In this document: positions 12,147 to 23,877 of the stretch, piece by piece
How the letters are laid out: the number at the start of each line of letters is the position of its first letter
Position numbering within the stretch: position 1 is the first letter of the stretch
From: Diplocarpon mali
Taxonomy: Eukaryota > Ascomycota > Leotiomycetes > Helotiales > Drepanopezizaceae
Assembly: GCA_024741835.1 (NCBI GenBank)
Contig: JAENRP010000018.1
Span: forward strand, 208,662-272,661
Reading direction: 5' to 3'
DNA: 64,000 bases
Program-made: the position numbers and the translations under genes
Notes under the pieces: generated by a model
What the model saw: only the letters and a program-made list of their open reading frames with translations
Database searches by the model: none
What the model was told of the DNA's origin: nothing

Positions 12147-12212
12147 AGGCGGGGCGGGGCGGGGCGGAGCGGAGGGGGAGGGGGAGGTCGGAGCGGAGGC
12201 GGAAGCGGAGCT
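12147..12212. repeat. G-rich tract with GGGGC and GGGGGA repeats
   Basis: Three GGGGC units followed by GGAGC and GGGGGA units on the plus strand. At least five runs of four or more G lie within about 45 bases, which satisfies the usual pattern for an intramolecular G-quadruplex. It is about 3.1 kb upstream of the homeobox start codon. Confidence 0.8.
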
Positions 12213-13334
12213 GTCTCTCAGTTTGGTAAGGTGTACTTTACCCCTATGTAGGAACATGATGTCGTGCCGTACTGTCCAGGGTAAGCGCAGGCCATGATTG
12301 GCTGCAGGCTTAGACGTTCCTGGCTAAGGAGGCTTGGCACCCAGCTGATGGGTAGATACCTGAGGCAGAAAAGAGTGCAGGTACCAGACCGGGTCAGGCC
12401 ACGACGCATGTGCGTGCACTTCGTAACAGTACTCTTCCGCATCTGTGAGTACTCTACCCGACGCCGCATCGGCCATCTGCCCGTCTGCCTGTGCCCCGGC
12501 GCGTCTCGTTCATCGACAGGCGGAGTCCAAAACAGATTCCCTCAGGAAGTTGAATCGAAGGATGATGCGCGTGAGGCGCTGACCTGCTGCGTCTCCATCC
12601 CCCTCCGCCATCCGCCCCCCGCGCCCCCAGCACCGGACGGTGCGCAGAGCGGTCGAGCGGAAAGCGAAAAAGCATGGCGAAGGGGCGAGAAGGGGGGGGG
12701 AAGGGGGAAGGGTGATGCGATCGATGCTGGATGCTGGGGATCGATCTATTTTGGTTCGGCTTGGCGGCAAAAACCATGGAAACTAAACTCTACTCGTACT
12801 CGAGCCGGACTGCTCTCCCCGGATGCATTCTTGTCCCGCAGAGTTGCGATTGGCCGACTGGAACGAGCGGGTTTTCCTCGAAGAGTCAGCATCGGAATCA
12901 GAATCTACTCGTACTGGACTTCGCAACCAAGTCCCTGACCCAAGGTATTCACTCCACGACACGGTAGACAAGGTTCTGGGCCTCCTGGAACGCTCTCAGG
13001 AGTTCTCAGCCTCAACTACCGGTGCCTGGAGACTGTACAGAGTAGACAGGCTTGTACGAAGTCCCTACATCGTAGTACTGTACTCCTGACAGAGCACATT
13101 CCTCTCTGACCTGGCCTTGTCCACGGGGGAGAACCACAACAGCCCTCCCGAGACGTGATGTTTGGACGAAGGATGGCAAGACAATCATACTTGGAGTACA
13201 GCAGTAAATCCCTCCCTGTTGCACTTCTTTGCAGGGTTCGGCCGGCTGCTTGCATACCGTACCATACTCTACGCCTCCTTGCACAGGACACCACACCGTA
13301 CTCGTACTGTGTCGGCATTGCCATCTTCTTACAG

Positions 13335-13387
13335 AGGAGCGAGCGAGCGAGAGAGAGAGAGAGAGAGCGCGCGCGCGCGCGCGCGCT
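13335..13387. repeat. Compound GAGC / GA / GC microsatellite
   Basis: Four-base GAGC units pass into a run of GA dinucleotides and then a run of about ten GC dinucleotides. Alternating GC is a classical Z-DNA-forming sequence. Noncoding. Confidence 0.85.
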
Positions 13388-13659
13388 GAGGAGAGCGGCA
13401 GCAGCAAAGCAGCAAAGCAGCACCCACAAATGAGGGGTACGAGGAGAGGAGCCCAACGATCTAGCGGTTCTGCTGTACCCGCACGCAGCCTTTTGAAAGC
13501 TTAAAGAGTTGGGATGACAGCCCTCCTGGCGGTTGTCCAATCTACAGCGAGTCACAGTACAGCTGCGCTACCAGCAATGGTTGGGATGATCAGTCGTCCA
13601 GCCGCCGGTCTGCAGACGACAGGAGCTTCTCTTTTTTCGTTCTTCTTCTTCGGCTCACA

Positions 13660-13717
13660 GATCCAGATCCAGATCCAGGTTCCAGGTCCGGGTCCGGGTC
13701 CGGGTCCAGGTCCCAGG
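13660..13717. repeat. Hexamer repeats (ATCCAG then GGTCCG)
   Basis: Three copies of ATCCAG followed by related TCCAGG/GGTCCG units, about nine six-base units in total. The array looks like a diverging hexanucleotide satellite. Confidence 0.8.
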
Positions 13718-14490
13718 GGGTATAGACGTGGCCGCCATGTCGGCCAGGATGATGAAGCTCGCTATGGGTGCCTATCAGTGTCGGCTAGAGTGTCATGGGC
13801 CTCGCTACTCCCTACGGAGTACACGCACAACAAGGGTACCTACCGACTGACCAGAGAAGATGACGGGAGTAGTTGGCAGTTAGAACAGGGGAATCCTCTT
13901 TGCCATACTATGCAGAAGGCGAGCGAGCGAGAGAGACAGAGAAGAGGAGGGAGGAAGGATAAGATATGAGCATGAGCACGGTGGTAGCGGGAAGGGAAGA
14001 GAGAGGTATCGGGAGGTGGACTGGTAAGGATCTTGTTAGATGTAGGGCATGTGCAGTGCAGTAAACACGAGCTGTTGAGGCTGGGTCAGCGAGAATATCA
14101 AACAGAGGAAGAGGGCAGATACTCTTCCAAAGTCGTAGGCAAGGTGCCCAAGATAGGTATGTGGAGACTACTATGGGTATCGTCTCAATCCGATGAGAAC
14201 TGCATGCTCTACCAACGGACAGCCGGTTTCTGGGTGGGGAGAGGTATCACTCAGAGTAAGATGCCCGAATCCCTCCGTCGGGACATCACTCAGAGCCAGA
14301 GAGACCAGGAGAGAGATGTCGTGCTAATCCGTGTCAGATATTCTCGTCACGCAGTACCCGTAGCCAGGGTACCTCATAGGAGAAGTACCACACAGTATCG
14401 GACTCCGTTCAGGACATTCCAGCTCTGCTGTGCTATGGAAATCTATCTATCTACCTCCGTACGTCCGGACCAGACCTGAGTAAGTTGACA

Positions 14491-14588
14491 GAGGAAATCT
14501 TTGTCACCGCCTTGTTTCTGCCGCCAACCGGTGGTTTGACGTGGGCAGAATTAGAGTTAGGAGGAAGGCGGTGACCAAAGATTTCCCC
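14491..14588. repeat. Imperfect inverted repeat, arms about 23 nt
   Basis: Left arm 14491-14513 and right arm 14565-14588 are complementary in about 22 of 24 positions with one bulged base (core AAATCTTTG-TCACCGCCTT). The 51-nt spacer contains a smaller palindrome around ACCGGT. It could fold as a cruciform or RNA hairpin, or be a tiny MITE-like element. I cannot see a clear target-site duplication. Confidence 0.75.
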
Positions 14589-15174
14589 TGATACCTCACG
14601 GTCACTCGTACTGTACTGCGTTAATGCATTGCTCGATGCGAGCGGAACAGGAGCTACGAGTAACCCTACCCACCCGACCTCACCTAAGTACCCATCAAAA
14701 CCCCGGTCTGTCTCCAGACAGCCCAGTCCGAGCACAGACCATCTTGGCGGCCCCTTCTCACCNCCCTGAACATAACTCCTGTCTGTCCATCTTTCCATGC
14801 ACGCTATTATCCTCTACTTCTCTTCGTTCTTCTTCCGTTCTCGCTCTTCAGCAACACCACGACTCTCTCTCATCGTCCCCTCCCACAGTCTTCCTTTCTT
14901 TCATAGTCTTCCGGCTACAAACGGAATTACAGTCCTTACACACCTCAACTCCTTCCAAGTCCTCCCCGTCCTGTCCCTATACTTTACGACTTGCAGACTT
15001 TCCATCAATCTGATCCACCATCCGCTCGATTGCAACAACCTGCCTTTCTCACGTTCCTGCTAGATACAGCGAAGCATTTCACCACACTTGCACAGACGTA
15101 TTTTTGTTCCCAGCGATTTGATACCACACAACCCTACTCGCGATCCGCGTACCACCGACTCGTCTAGTCCTTGC

Positions 15175-15183
15175 ATACACACG

Positions 15184-15222
<39 letters not shown>
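15175..15222. repeat. CA/GA microsatellite in the homeobox leader
   Basis: A run of CA dinucleotides passes into about 14 GA dinucleotides and ends some 90 bases before the homeobox start codon, so it very likely lies in the 5' UTR or core promoter. Confidence 0.85.
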
Positions 15223-15225
<3 letters not shown>

Positions 15226-15308
15226 TACGGGGAGGAAAATCTGAGAGGCATAGATCGAATTCACCACAAATACAAGGAGCCAGCGTGGTCAGCAATACGC
15301 GACCGGCG

Positions 15309-17232
15309 ATGGATCCAGTTCCAGAATCATACAGAGCCGTATCCGAGGTGTCGCATGAAGACACGCCGTTGATCAAGATGTCATCAACACCCAGCCCGAC
15401 TGCGTCCAACTCGGCCAGCAGCACCTCAGCGCCCAGAAGACCACCCCGGAAAAGCACCTTGACTCAGCAACAGAAGAACCAGAAACGTCAAAGGGCCACG
15501 CAGGACCAACTTGTTACATTAGAGATGGAATTCAACAAGAATCCTACACCAACCGCCACCGTCAGAGAGAGAATCGCGGAAGATATCAACATGACGGAAC
15601 GTTCGGTGCAGATTTGGTTCCAGAACAGGTAAGTTTCCTGCGAATATTTGCCCACCACACAGGAACCAACCACATATCAGACGCGCGAAGATAAAGTTGT
15701 TGGCTAAAAAAAGCATCGAAACGGGCGAAGACTGTGACGCTATCCCTGAGTCGATGCGCCAATATCTCGCCATACAAGAAATGGAGTCGGGAAAGTCGCT
15801 GGGGGGAAACTTCCTTGGCCGTTCCGGCCTTACACCTTATGGCGGTGGTGGTATGATGATGGAAGGAGACCAGGGCGCGCAAGGGAAAGTTGGTACGTTG
15901 ACCTGGCGTGCAATTACTACCGCACCAGCTTGTTCAGAGACTCACAAATTCGCAGTTATCCACCACCTCTCGTGTCGATCGTTGAGCATTGGATCCTGGA
16001 GACGCGTTGGTCAAAATGCGATGGACCTGATCATATTTTACTCGCCCGAAAAGGGATGCATGACTTACTATATCAACAACGATCAGGCGGGCTACAAGAT
16101 TGAGTACCCGTTTGCTTATATCAAGAATATCTTCCTGGAAAATGGAGATATGGAAACCGGAAAGCCTGGTGGCTTGGTTGTTGAGCTCAACCGACCTCCA
16201 AACTTCTTTATGGACTCGTCCGGGTCAGGTGGATTCTTCCAATGTGGTGATTTCACGGAAGATCAACAAGCGTCACAGGTCATGGTCCACCAACTCGGAG
16301 GGCATCCCAAGGTCCTCAGCGGACAGCTTGCTAAGCTCGTTTCTCTGGAGTCCTTCATGACACGCCACAGCCTATTCGAGTCACAGCAAATGTCGGTGTC
16401 TGCCCCCGTATCTCCTATTGGTATGCGACCAGCATCTCAGCCTAATTACAACGCCCAGGCTCATGTTGGCATGTTCCAAGAAGGTTGGGGCGTGAATATG
16501 AACGGCCAAAATCCCCGAGGTCCAGGACACAAGAGGCAAAGAAGTCGATCTGTCCCCATGGCGGTCGACTTTTCCATGTTCAACAATACTATGCCTTCCT
16601 TCCTCATCCAGCAACCAGGTGAGCAGCAGCAGCAGCAACACAATCCAAACATCTTCGCACCAGTCCCACAACAGCCTAACAATTTGGGACCACTGGGACC
16701 AACTCTGCGAATCGACACATCCTCTGGTTACGGGGTGGACTACAGACATTATCCAATGTCAGCTGCGACTACCTCACCATCCGAGTTCGCTAGCCCGGGA
16801 TTCTACTCCCAAGGCCCAGATACAGGTGCTCTTCCAGCCTCGTCATATACCACCACGCCGTACACTATTCCTTACCTCTCGCCGAACCCAATCGTCGACT
16901 CGTCATCACAAGGCGTGATCCAGCCATCGGTGTCGCCACTCTCGTTCTTGAGCCATGGTGACCCGGCAATTGTCGAACAGTCACCGCCAATGTCCATGAT
17001 GCACCGCAGTGCCTCTGCGGATATGTTTAATATGCAACATGACCACTCGAACATCTCTGAAGACGGCAGCGGGCTCAACGAGTTGTATTCCAAACACAGT
17101 CTCAACCTGCCCATACATTCCCATTCACCAGCAGCTTTTGTCGAACAAGCTCAAGCAGACATGGACATGAGCCAGCTCGTCTCATTCGATGACACCCCAG
17201 CGAGTCTCTCCCCGGAGAACCATTCTCAATGA
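15309..17232 (+). CDS. Homeobox transcription factor (HOY1/Phx1/Htf1-like)
   Basis: DNA-binding regulator. Exons: 15309-15628, 15681-15892, 15956-17232; 602 residues. The homeodomain is at about residues 55-113: [17 protein letters not shown] starts helix 1, and helix 3 is [19 protein letters not shown], with the first intron inside the Arg codon after WFQN. Next comes [18 protein letters not shown], then a second conserved region of about 140 residues ([20 protein letters not shown] to [13 protein letters not shown]), which I recall from fungal HOY1/Htf1/MoHOX2-type proteins. The C-terminus is low-complexity, Ser/Pro/Gln-rich with a short Gln run. Family members in plant-pathogenic ascomycetes control conidium formation; that role here is inference. 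A very long gene-free leader precedes it. Confidence 0.92.
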
Positions 17233-18582
17233 TCAACCAGGGGCAGGTTTTCATCCAACCTTGGAGGCCACGGATGCATGGTTTCAACACGCTGGTGCCT
17301 GGCTGTGAGCGAGGTAACCGAAGAAAGGTCTTGACTTGCCGAATCTGGGATTTGTGTGGCGGGAGTGCGAACACTGGAGGCGTTCCGATGGGTGGTGTCG
17401 TACAAACGATTGGTGATATGTGTACACCGACCGCCTGCGCGCGGCGAGTCTTCGATTCGAGGCTGAACTTCGCCCCGCTCAATCATTCGTGTCCTTGCGC
17501 TCGCGATAACCTGTCCCTGCGTAATCGGTTATTTTCTTCTGTTTCTTCTTGTTTAGTGCCACGAACCTACATGACGATTTATTCTACCCTGATCATCTTG
17601 GCTGGGACAGCGATCCATTCACCCATGTTTGCTTTCAGTTTGCTAGCGTGCTCTAGGAGGTCTAGTCTCAGTTATGAGAGGTTGTTACTCCTGTTCTTGT
17701 CTCCCGCGGAGACACTAGTCTCGGGGGGAACGGAGGATAGAGATCCGGGGGTGAAGGGCGTGGTATACCATCTTGTTAACAATGCTCGAAGAGAGCAGGA
17801 TCTGGAATAGTCTGATTGCTGAGTACTGATGATAACATCGGAGGCTTAATAATGGAGAAATCATTATCAACACCAACGTTTCTCGATTTGCTATATCGAC
17901 TTGGTTGTGATTTGGAAGTGCTTACTTCAGTGGAAGGAGAATGCGGGACGGAGGATTCGTTGTGGTGCCCGGAAAGCTACCTTCTATTGCAATGATTGGC
18001 TTAACCCCGCCCTGTAAGCATCGAGACTTGACCTGGCGGTTCGCTTTGAGGTGACAAAACTAAGCAACAATATAAACGACTTGCCCTTTGATATGGCACT
18101 CTCAACATCATCCTAGGTCCAGCCAGGCTCATTGGGTTTCTGTGGAGTCCCACGGCAGAGCTGACTACTGCCCCCGATCAGCATAAGGATCAGTGACAAA
18201 CCGGTACTTACGTGTTCGTATGCTGGAGGATTAGCCATGACATTCCTCACTGCCGCGCAACAATGGCCACTAGACTGCAAATACTCTTCCCGTCTCCGTC
18301 TCGACCAGAATCATCTTTGCCGTCCAAGTCTCCAGTCGTGAGGTATCCTTACACCCACCCAGTGACATCCATGTGTGAACTGTACTTACTTGGCACCTCG
18401 GCACCTCGCGAACCAAGCCTTCAAGACGGAACATTGTGAAAGCGCGACTCCGAGCTCCTCACTATTTTTACCCTATGAAGACTGGTACGGCAGTCCTGAC
18501 ACGGCGGGCCATCTAGCAAGGCGGTCCGGTTCAAAGCAGGATATCAGAAGGGCGGCTACGGATTCTGTGTCTCTGGGCTGCA
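17233..18582. other. Intergenic region between homeobox gene and flippase
   Basis: About 1.35 kb. It contains the homeobox 3' UTR and the promoter of the flippase. The one long ORF (17229-17810) begins at the homeobox stop and has no recognisable features. Nothing else seen. Confidence 0.6.
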
Positions 18583-21500
18583 ATGGATGGATCCTCGGAT
18601 GGACGAGATGCGGATGCGCCCCACGGGCTGCTCTCGCAGGACACGCCAACAACAGCACTCGAACGACCCGGCCCCCCAAACCTGACGACCGATCTGCAAC
18701 CACAAACTGCTTCTCATCAGCCCAGTGCTGCTCCTACGAACCTGGGTAGTGTGTCTGCGAGCCCGGCGGCGAATCCGGGGTCTACGGGTGCTGGTTCTTC
18801 TTCCCTGAGGAGAGACCGGGGATATTCGCTGCGCAGATCGCTGATCGCGCGGCGTTTCCAGAATAGACCTGCGAGCAAACAAGCTGGCCTACCCATTGAG
18901 CTCCTCGAGGGCAGCTCCACAGGTTTGAGTGGCACGCGCAAGAGGGAGGAGGCTAAACAGGCTGGCAGGAGGCCCCAATCTCCCGTCGCTGTCTCTCCCG
19001 CTGGCTCTCACCAGATCGGGAACGACATCCTGTCAGCTACATACGCCTCAAACGCGAGCCGGTACACAGAGACAGAATCCCGACCCTCGAAAAGCACGTT
19101 TACCAATCTGAACCTCCCGAACTACGATTCTTGGGCCCGGAAACGTATACCGGAGAATCAGACGCTGCAGAAAGCTAAAATATGGAAGGACAAGATCATA
19201 GCGGTTCTCTTGCAGCAGACGCCCATCCCGCCGTCGAAGGATGGGCGCCATATCGAACTCGACGCTGCGCGGACCCGGCCTCTCCTAGACGAGAGGACGG
19301 GGAAAGAATATATGGACAATTCGATCCGATCGTCGCGTTACACGGTGTGGAACTTCTTGCCGAAACAGCTATTTTTCCAGTTCTCGAAATTAGCAAATGC
19401 TTATTTTCTAGTAATTTCCATTCTACAGCTCATACCGGGATTGAGCACTACGGGTAATTATACGACGATTGCGCCACTGATGGTTTTCGTGGCCATCAGT
19501 ATGGGGAAGGAAGGCTACGATGACTTGAGGAGGTACAAGCTGGATAAGATTGAGAATAACCGCGAGACACTTGTCTTGCAATCGTTTCGACCGGCTCAGG
19601 AGAGTGATTCACGGGTCCTGGGAGACAAGTTGAAGTCGCTAGTGCCCTCGAAAGTACGGATGAGGGTGTTTCCATCTCCAACATCTTCAGGGGAGCAGGA
19701 AGATCGGCCTTGGAGAACGCTTAAATGGCATGCTATCAATGTGGGTGACATCATCAAGCTTCATCGCGACGATCATATTCCAGCAGATGTTGTCCTTCTC
19801 TCAGCCTCTGGTCCAAACGGCGTGGCTTACATCGAGACCATGGCCTTGGACGGCGAGACGAACCTCAAATCCAAACAAGCCCCTACTTCTCTCGCTCAAC
19901 GCTGCACTTCGGAAGACGCAATCGCTGCGTGCCATGCTCATATCGTAGTCGAAGATCCGAACCTGGATCTCTATAACTTCGATGGCAGAGTGACGGTCGA
20001 CGGAGAGACACTGCCACTGACTACCAATGAAGTTATTTTTCGAGGTAGCACGCTCAGGAATACCGCGCAAGCTGTTGGTATAGTGGTCAATACAGGCGAG
20101 GAGTGTAAGATCCGGATGAATGCCAACAAAAATCCGCGAACCAAAGCACCTGCTATTCAGTGAGTTACGGCTTCTTGTGGCTCAGAAAACAAGCTTTAGC
20201 GAGCTCCTGAAGGACGCTAACACGACTTACAGGGTTATGACAAACAAGATTGTCATCATGCTTGTCATTTTCGTCGTTGTTCTAGCACTCTTCTGCACTA
20301 CTGCCTACCAAGTCTGGACAAATAGAACCGAGGAGAAAGCCTGGTATCTTAAAGGCCTCCACGTCAATTTCACGCAGATCAGCATTGGATTCGTTATTCT
20401 TTACAACACGTTGATTCCGCTTTCGTTGTATGTCAGTCTGGAGATCATTAAGATTGGACAGGTATTACTTATGGCGGACGTGGAGATGTATGATCCGGCG
20501 TCTAATACGCCTATGACTGCTAACGTAGGTGTTCCGGGTGTTTTCGTCCTAGTAGCGTATTGGTGCTTGTGTACTGACGAGACTAGACAACGACTATCCT
20601 TGAGAATTTGGGGCAAGTGAATTATATTTTCTCTGACAAGACGGGAACTCGTACGTATTATTCATCTTTACTCTGGATATGACCAGTAGTCCTGGTGGTA
20701 TGGCCTGATACGCGAAAATATCAGGTCAACCTTTACTGTGTCGTGAACCAGTGCTCATTCTAGGACAGTGACCGACAACATCATGAAGTTCCGGAAGCTC
20801 AGTGTTGCTGGCTATGCCTGGCTCCATGACTTAGACTTGCAAGAAGAGGAAGCTGCCAAACTTGAAGATGCTCAAGAAGCAGCCGCAGAAAGCAGGAAGA
20901 AGAAGAAGGACAGAGGTACCACGCAGCACTTACCTCAATCGAAATTACCCACGCGACCAGCAAACGAGCGGAAAGTGTCAGCCTTGACTAACTCCACAGT
21001 TTACCCTGCTGGAGCTTTGCGCAATGCCAGCGCGGCAAATCTATGGAAGTCATCGGCCAGACCGTCAAAAGCACAGCCGGAGATGCGCACTGCAGATATG
21101 CTCAGATTCATGCAGCACAAGCCTCATAGCGTCTTCACGAAGAAGGCAAAATTTTTCCTCCTCTCGCTAGCACTCTGCCATACCTGTCTTCCAGAAGTCA
21201 AGGAGAATGGCGACATCGAATTCCAGGCCGCGTCTCCTGACGAATTGGCTCTTGTCAAAGCAGCTCAAGAACTGGGCTACCTGGTCATTGACAGGCCTTC
21301 ACAGTCCATCACGCTGACCTACCCTGGCAGCCCAGACTCAGCGGAGCCAGTCACTGAATCCTACGAGATCCTTGACGTGATAGAGTTCTCTAGTAAGCGG
21401 AAACGGATGTCCATTATTGTGCGCTTTCCGAGCGGCCGCATATGCATATTCTGCAAGGGGGCTGATTCAATGATCATGCCACGGCTGAAACTCGCTCCCA

Positions 21501-23877
21501 TGGCGATGCAGAAGAAATCGGAGGTCTCGAAGCGCTCGAATCACAGAAAGAGCTTGGAGGCTGAAGAGGCGTTGAGGAGGCTCAGCGAGAGCAGTCCGAG
21601 AGCAAGCTTCAATAGGACTAGCTTGAGTTTACCTCGACCCAGCATGAACGCGAGCCGCCCGGGTCTCGGGCCTAGCCGCCCTAGTATTGCAAGCTCAAGA
21701 CTTCGTCCTCTCTATGACGAGCTAGATACTTGGCTCCGAAGACGGGAAAGCGATGTAGAGTCTGTGTTAGACAATCCGGGGGCGTATACGTCTGCCAGGA
21801 ACTCGTTTGCTTCGATGGAGCGTAGACCATCGGCTACCAGTGCGACGGAGAATGCTTTAGATGACATGATCGACGAGGGATTGGTCTTGGATGATTCGAT
21901 GGTCTTTGAGAGGTGCTTTCAGCATATCGATGACTTTGCTTCTGAGGGGTTGAGGACCCTGCTGTTTGGGTACAGGTTCTTAGAAGAGGTAGAATATCAA
22001 AGTAAGCATACCTCCACTTCTCGCTGTCCTGGCCATTGGGGGCATGCTGATAATCTCAGGTTGGAAAAAGGTCTATCTCGACGCTACGACCAGCTTGGCA
22101 GATCGTCAGAACTTGATTGAGAACGCGGGGGAACTGATCGAGCAGCACTTTCATCTCTCTGGCGCCACTGCCATTGAAGATAAACTGCAAAAGGGCGTAC
22201 CCGAGACAATCGACAAGCTGAGAAGAGCTAACATTAAGATCTGGATGTTGACTGGCGACAAGCGAGAGACTGCTATTAACATTGGCCATAGTGCTCGCAT
22301 CTGCAGGAACTACTCTAAAGTTGTCATTCTGGACCATACAACTGGCGAGTTAGAACGCCGTATGGCTTCCACCTTATTGGAAATCAGCAGTGGGTCTATT
22401 GCCCACTCCGTCATTGTTGTTGATGGGCAGACGCTCGCTGAAATCGATGCAAATGAGTCATTGGCATTTCTCTTCTTCGACTTGGTTGTACTTGCAGACT
22501 CGGTCATTTGTTGTCGCGCGAGCCCGAGCCAGAAAGCATCGCTGGTGAAGAAGATTCGAACGAAAGTTCCCAAGTCTCTTACCCTGGCCATAGGCGATGG
22601 AGCGAACGATATTGCTATGATTACAGACGCGCATGTAGGTATTGGTATCAGCGGCAAAGAGGGGTTGCAGGCAGCTCGTATCGCGGACTACTCCATCGCA
22701 CAGTTCCGTTTCCTGCAACGGCTTCTCCTTGTCCATGGGCACTGGAATTACGTCCGAACTGCCAAATACATTTTAGCGACCTTTTGGAAAGAACTCTTGT
22801 TCTACGTGGTTCAAGCCTTCTACCAGAAATGGAATGGCTACACCGGGACTTCGCTCTATGAGTCTACTTCCTTGACAGTCTTCAATACACTATTCACGTC
22901 TCTCGCTGTCATTTTTCTCGGGATCTTCGAGCAGGATCTCAATGCCAGCACCTTGCTTGCTGTGCCGGAACTGTATACCAGCGGGCAGACAGGCGAGGCT
23001 TTCAACTTCAAAGTCTATCTCGGGTGGATGTTCATGGCGGCTTCGGAATCATTCATCATTTACTTTCTCATGTATGGGCTCTTCGGCAAAGCGGTCTTCA
23101 CCAAAGATCAGGGACTGCTCGCAATGGGCACATTAGCCTTCTCTGGAGCTGTGATCTTCATCAACACCAAGCTCCTGTACGTGTTCCCCTCTTCCTTTCA
23201 TCTCTCTCCGCACGAAGCTGACCACAAATAGCTTCATCGAAATGCACAACCAAACCTTCATCCCAGCTCTCGGCTGGGTCCTCTCCGTAGGTACTTGGTT
23301 CTGCTGGACGCTCCTTCTCGCCGTCGTCTTCGAGCCAAATAAGTCGTACCTGCTCTATCCCATCAAAGATGGCTTTCTGCGTAGCTACGGCCGCGACATG
23401 CTGTGGTGGCTTGTGCTCATCCTGACACAGGTAGCGCTCACTTTGCTGGAACTGGGCGTTAGCAGTGTAAGGAAGTCTTTCTGGCCGACGGACGTCGAGC
23501 TCTTCCAGGAACTGCAGAACGATCCCGTCATCAGGAAGAGGTTTGAGGAGGCGGTGAGGGGGGATGAGGATAGACATGTGGAGGCCGGAGGAGTGGGAAT
23601 GGAAGTCGAAATCGGAGAGGGAGAAGGGAAGAACAATTTGGAGGAGCAGGCGAGACGTGAAGGCGAGATTAGAGAATTGCTTTCGCGGCCGCGCGTCATG
23701 CGCGGGCACGCGGAGGAGGGTGGGGATGCGAAAAGTGTGAACAGCGCTGTCAACTCAAACGAGGGCGGCTCGAGCAGGCAAAAGCGGTTGACGAGGAGGA
23801 AGCTCTCGCTAGATCTCAACTGTGCGGATGGCAGTGCGATTTTGAACGGGGAAGGGAAAAGAAAGTCTGATGAGTAG
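18583..23877 (+). CDS. DNF3: P4-type phospholipid-flipping ATPase, DNF3-like
   Basis: Flips phospholipids from the outer/lumenal to the cytosolic leaflet of Golgi, endosomal or plasma membranes (family knowledge). Exons: 18583-20159, 20233-20524, 20587-20650, 20769-22001, 22060-23176, 23232-23877; 1642 residues, all phases consistent. A Ser/Arg-rich N-terminal extension of about 200 residues precedes SRYTVWNFLPKQLFFQFSKL and STTGNYTTIAPL. DGETN (actuator loop) is near residue 423. The phosphorylated Asp is in SDKTGTL near 640, formed across the exon 3/4 junction. GDGANDIAM is near 1233, followed by the C-terminal helices. The GNYTT-APL and EGYDDLRR wording fits the DNF3 branch better than DRS2 or DNF1/2. 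A 130-residue Ser/Arg-rich insertion follows FCKGADSMIMPRL in the nucleotide-binding domain. DNF3 assignment is from memory of sequence style. Confidence 0.93.

Larger units (their letters stand above)
9154..15308. other. 6.1-kb region without convincing genes upstream of the homeobox gene
   Basis: Many ORFs of 60-180 codons are open in all frames, but none resembles a known protein and most have low-complexity or mutually overlapping readings. Base composition is higher in G+C than the gene-poor regions elsewhere in this window. The region carries clustered simple repeats (10063-10089, 12147-12212, 13335-13387, 13660-13717, 15175-15222), G-runs around 12690-12712, an imperfect inverted repeat (14491-14588) and four copies of ACTCGTACT (12792, 12907, 13300, 14604). 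There is one ambiguous base at 14763. I read the last 1-3 kb as promoter and long leader of the homeobox gene; a noncoding transcript or poorly conserved gene is possible at 9.2-12 kb. Confidence 0.5.
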
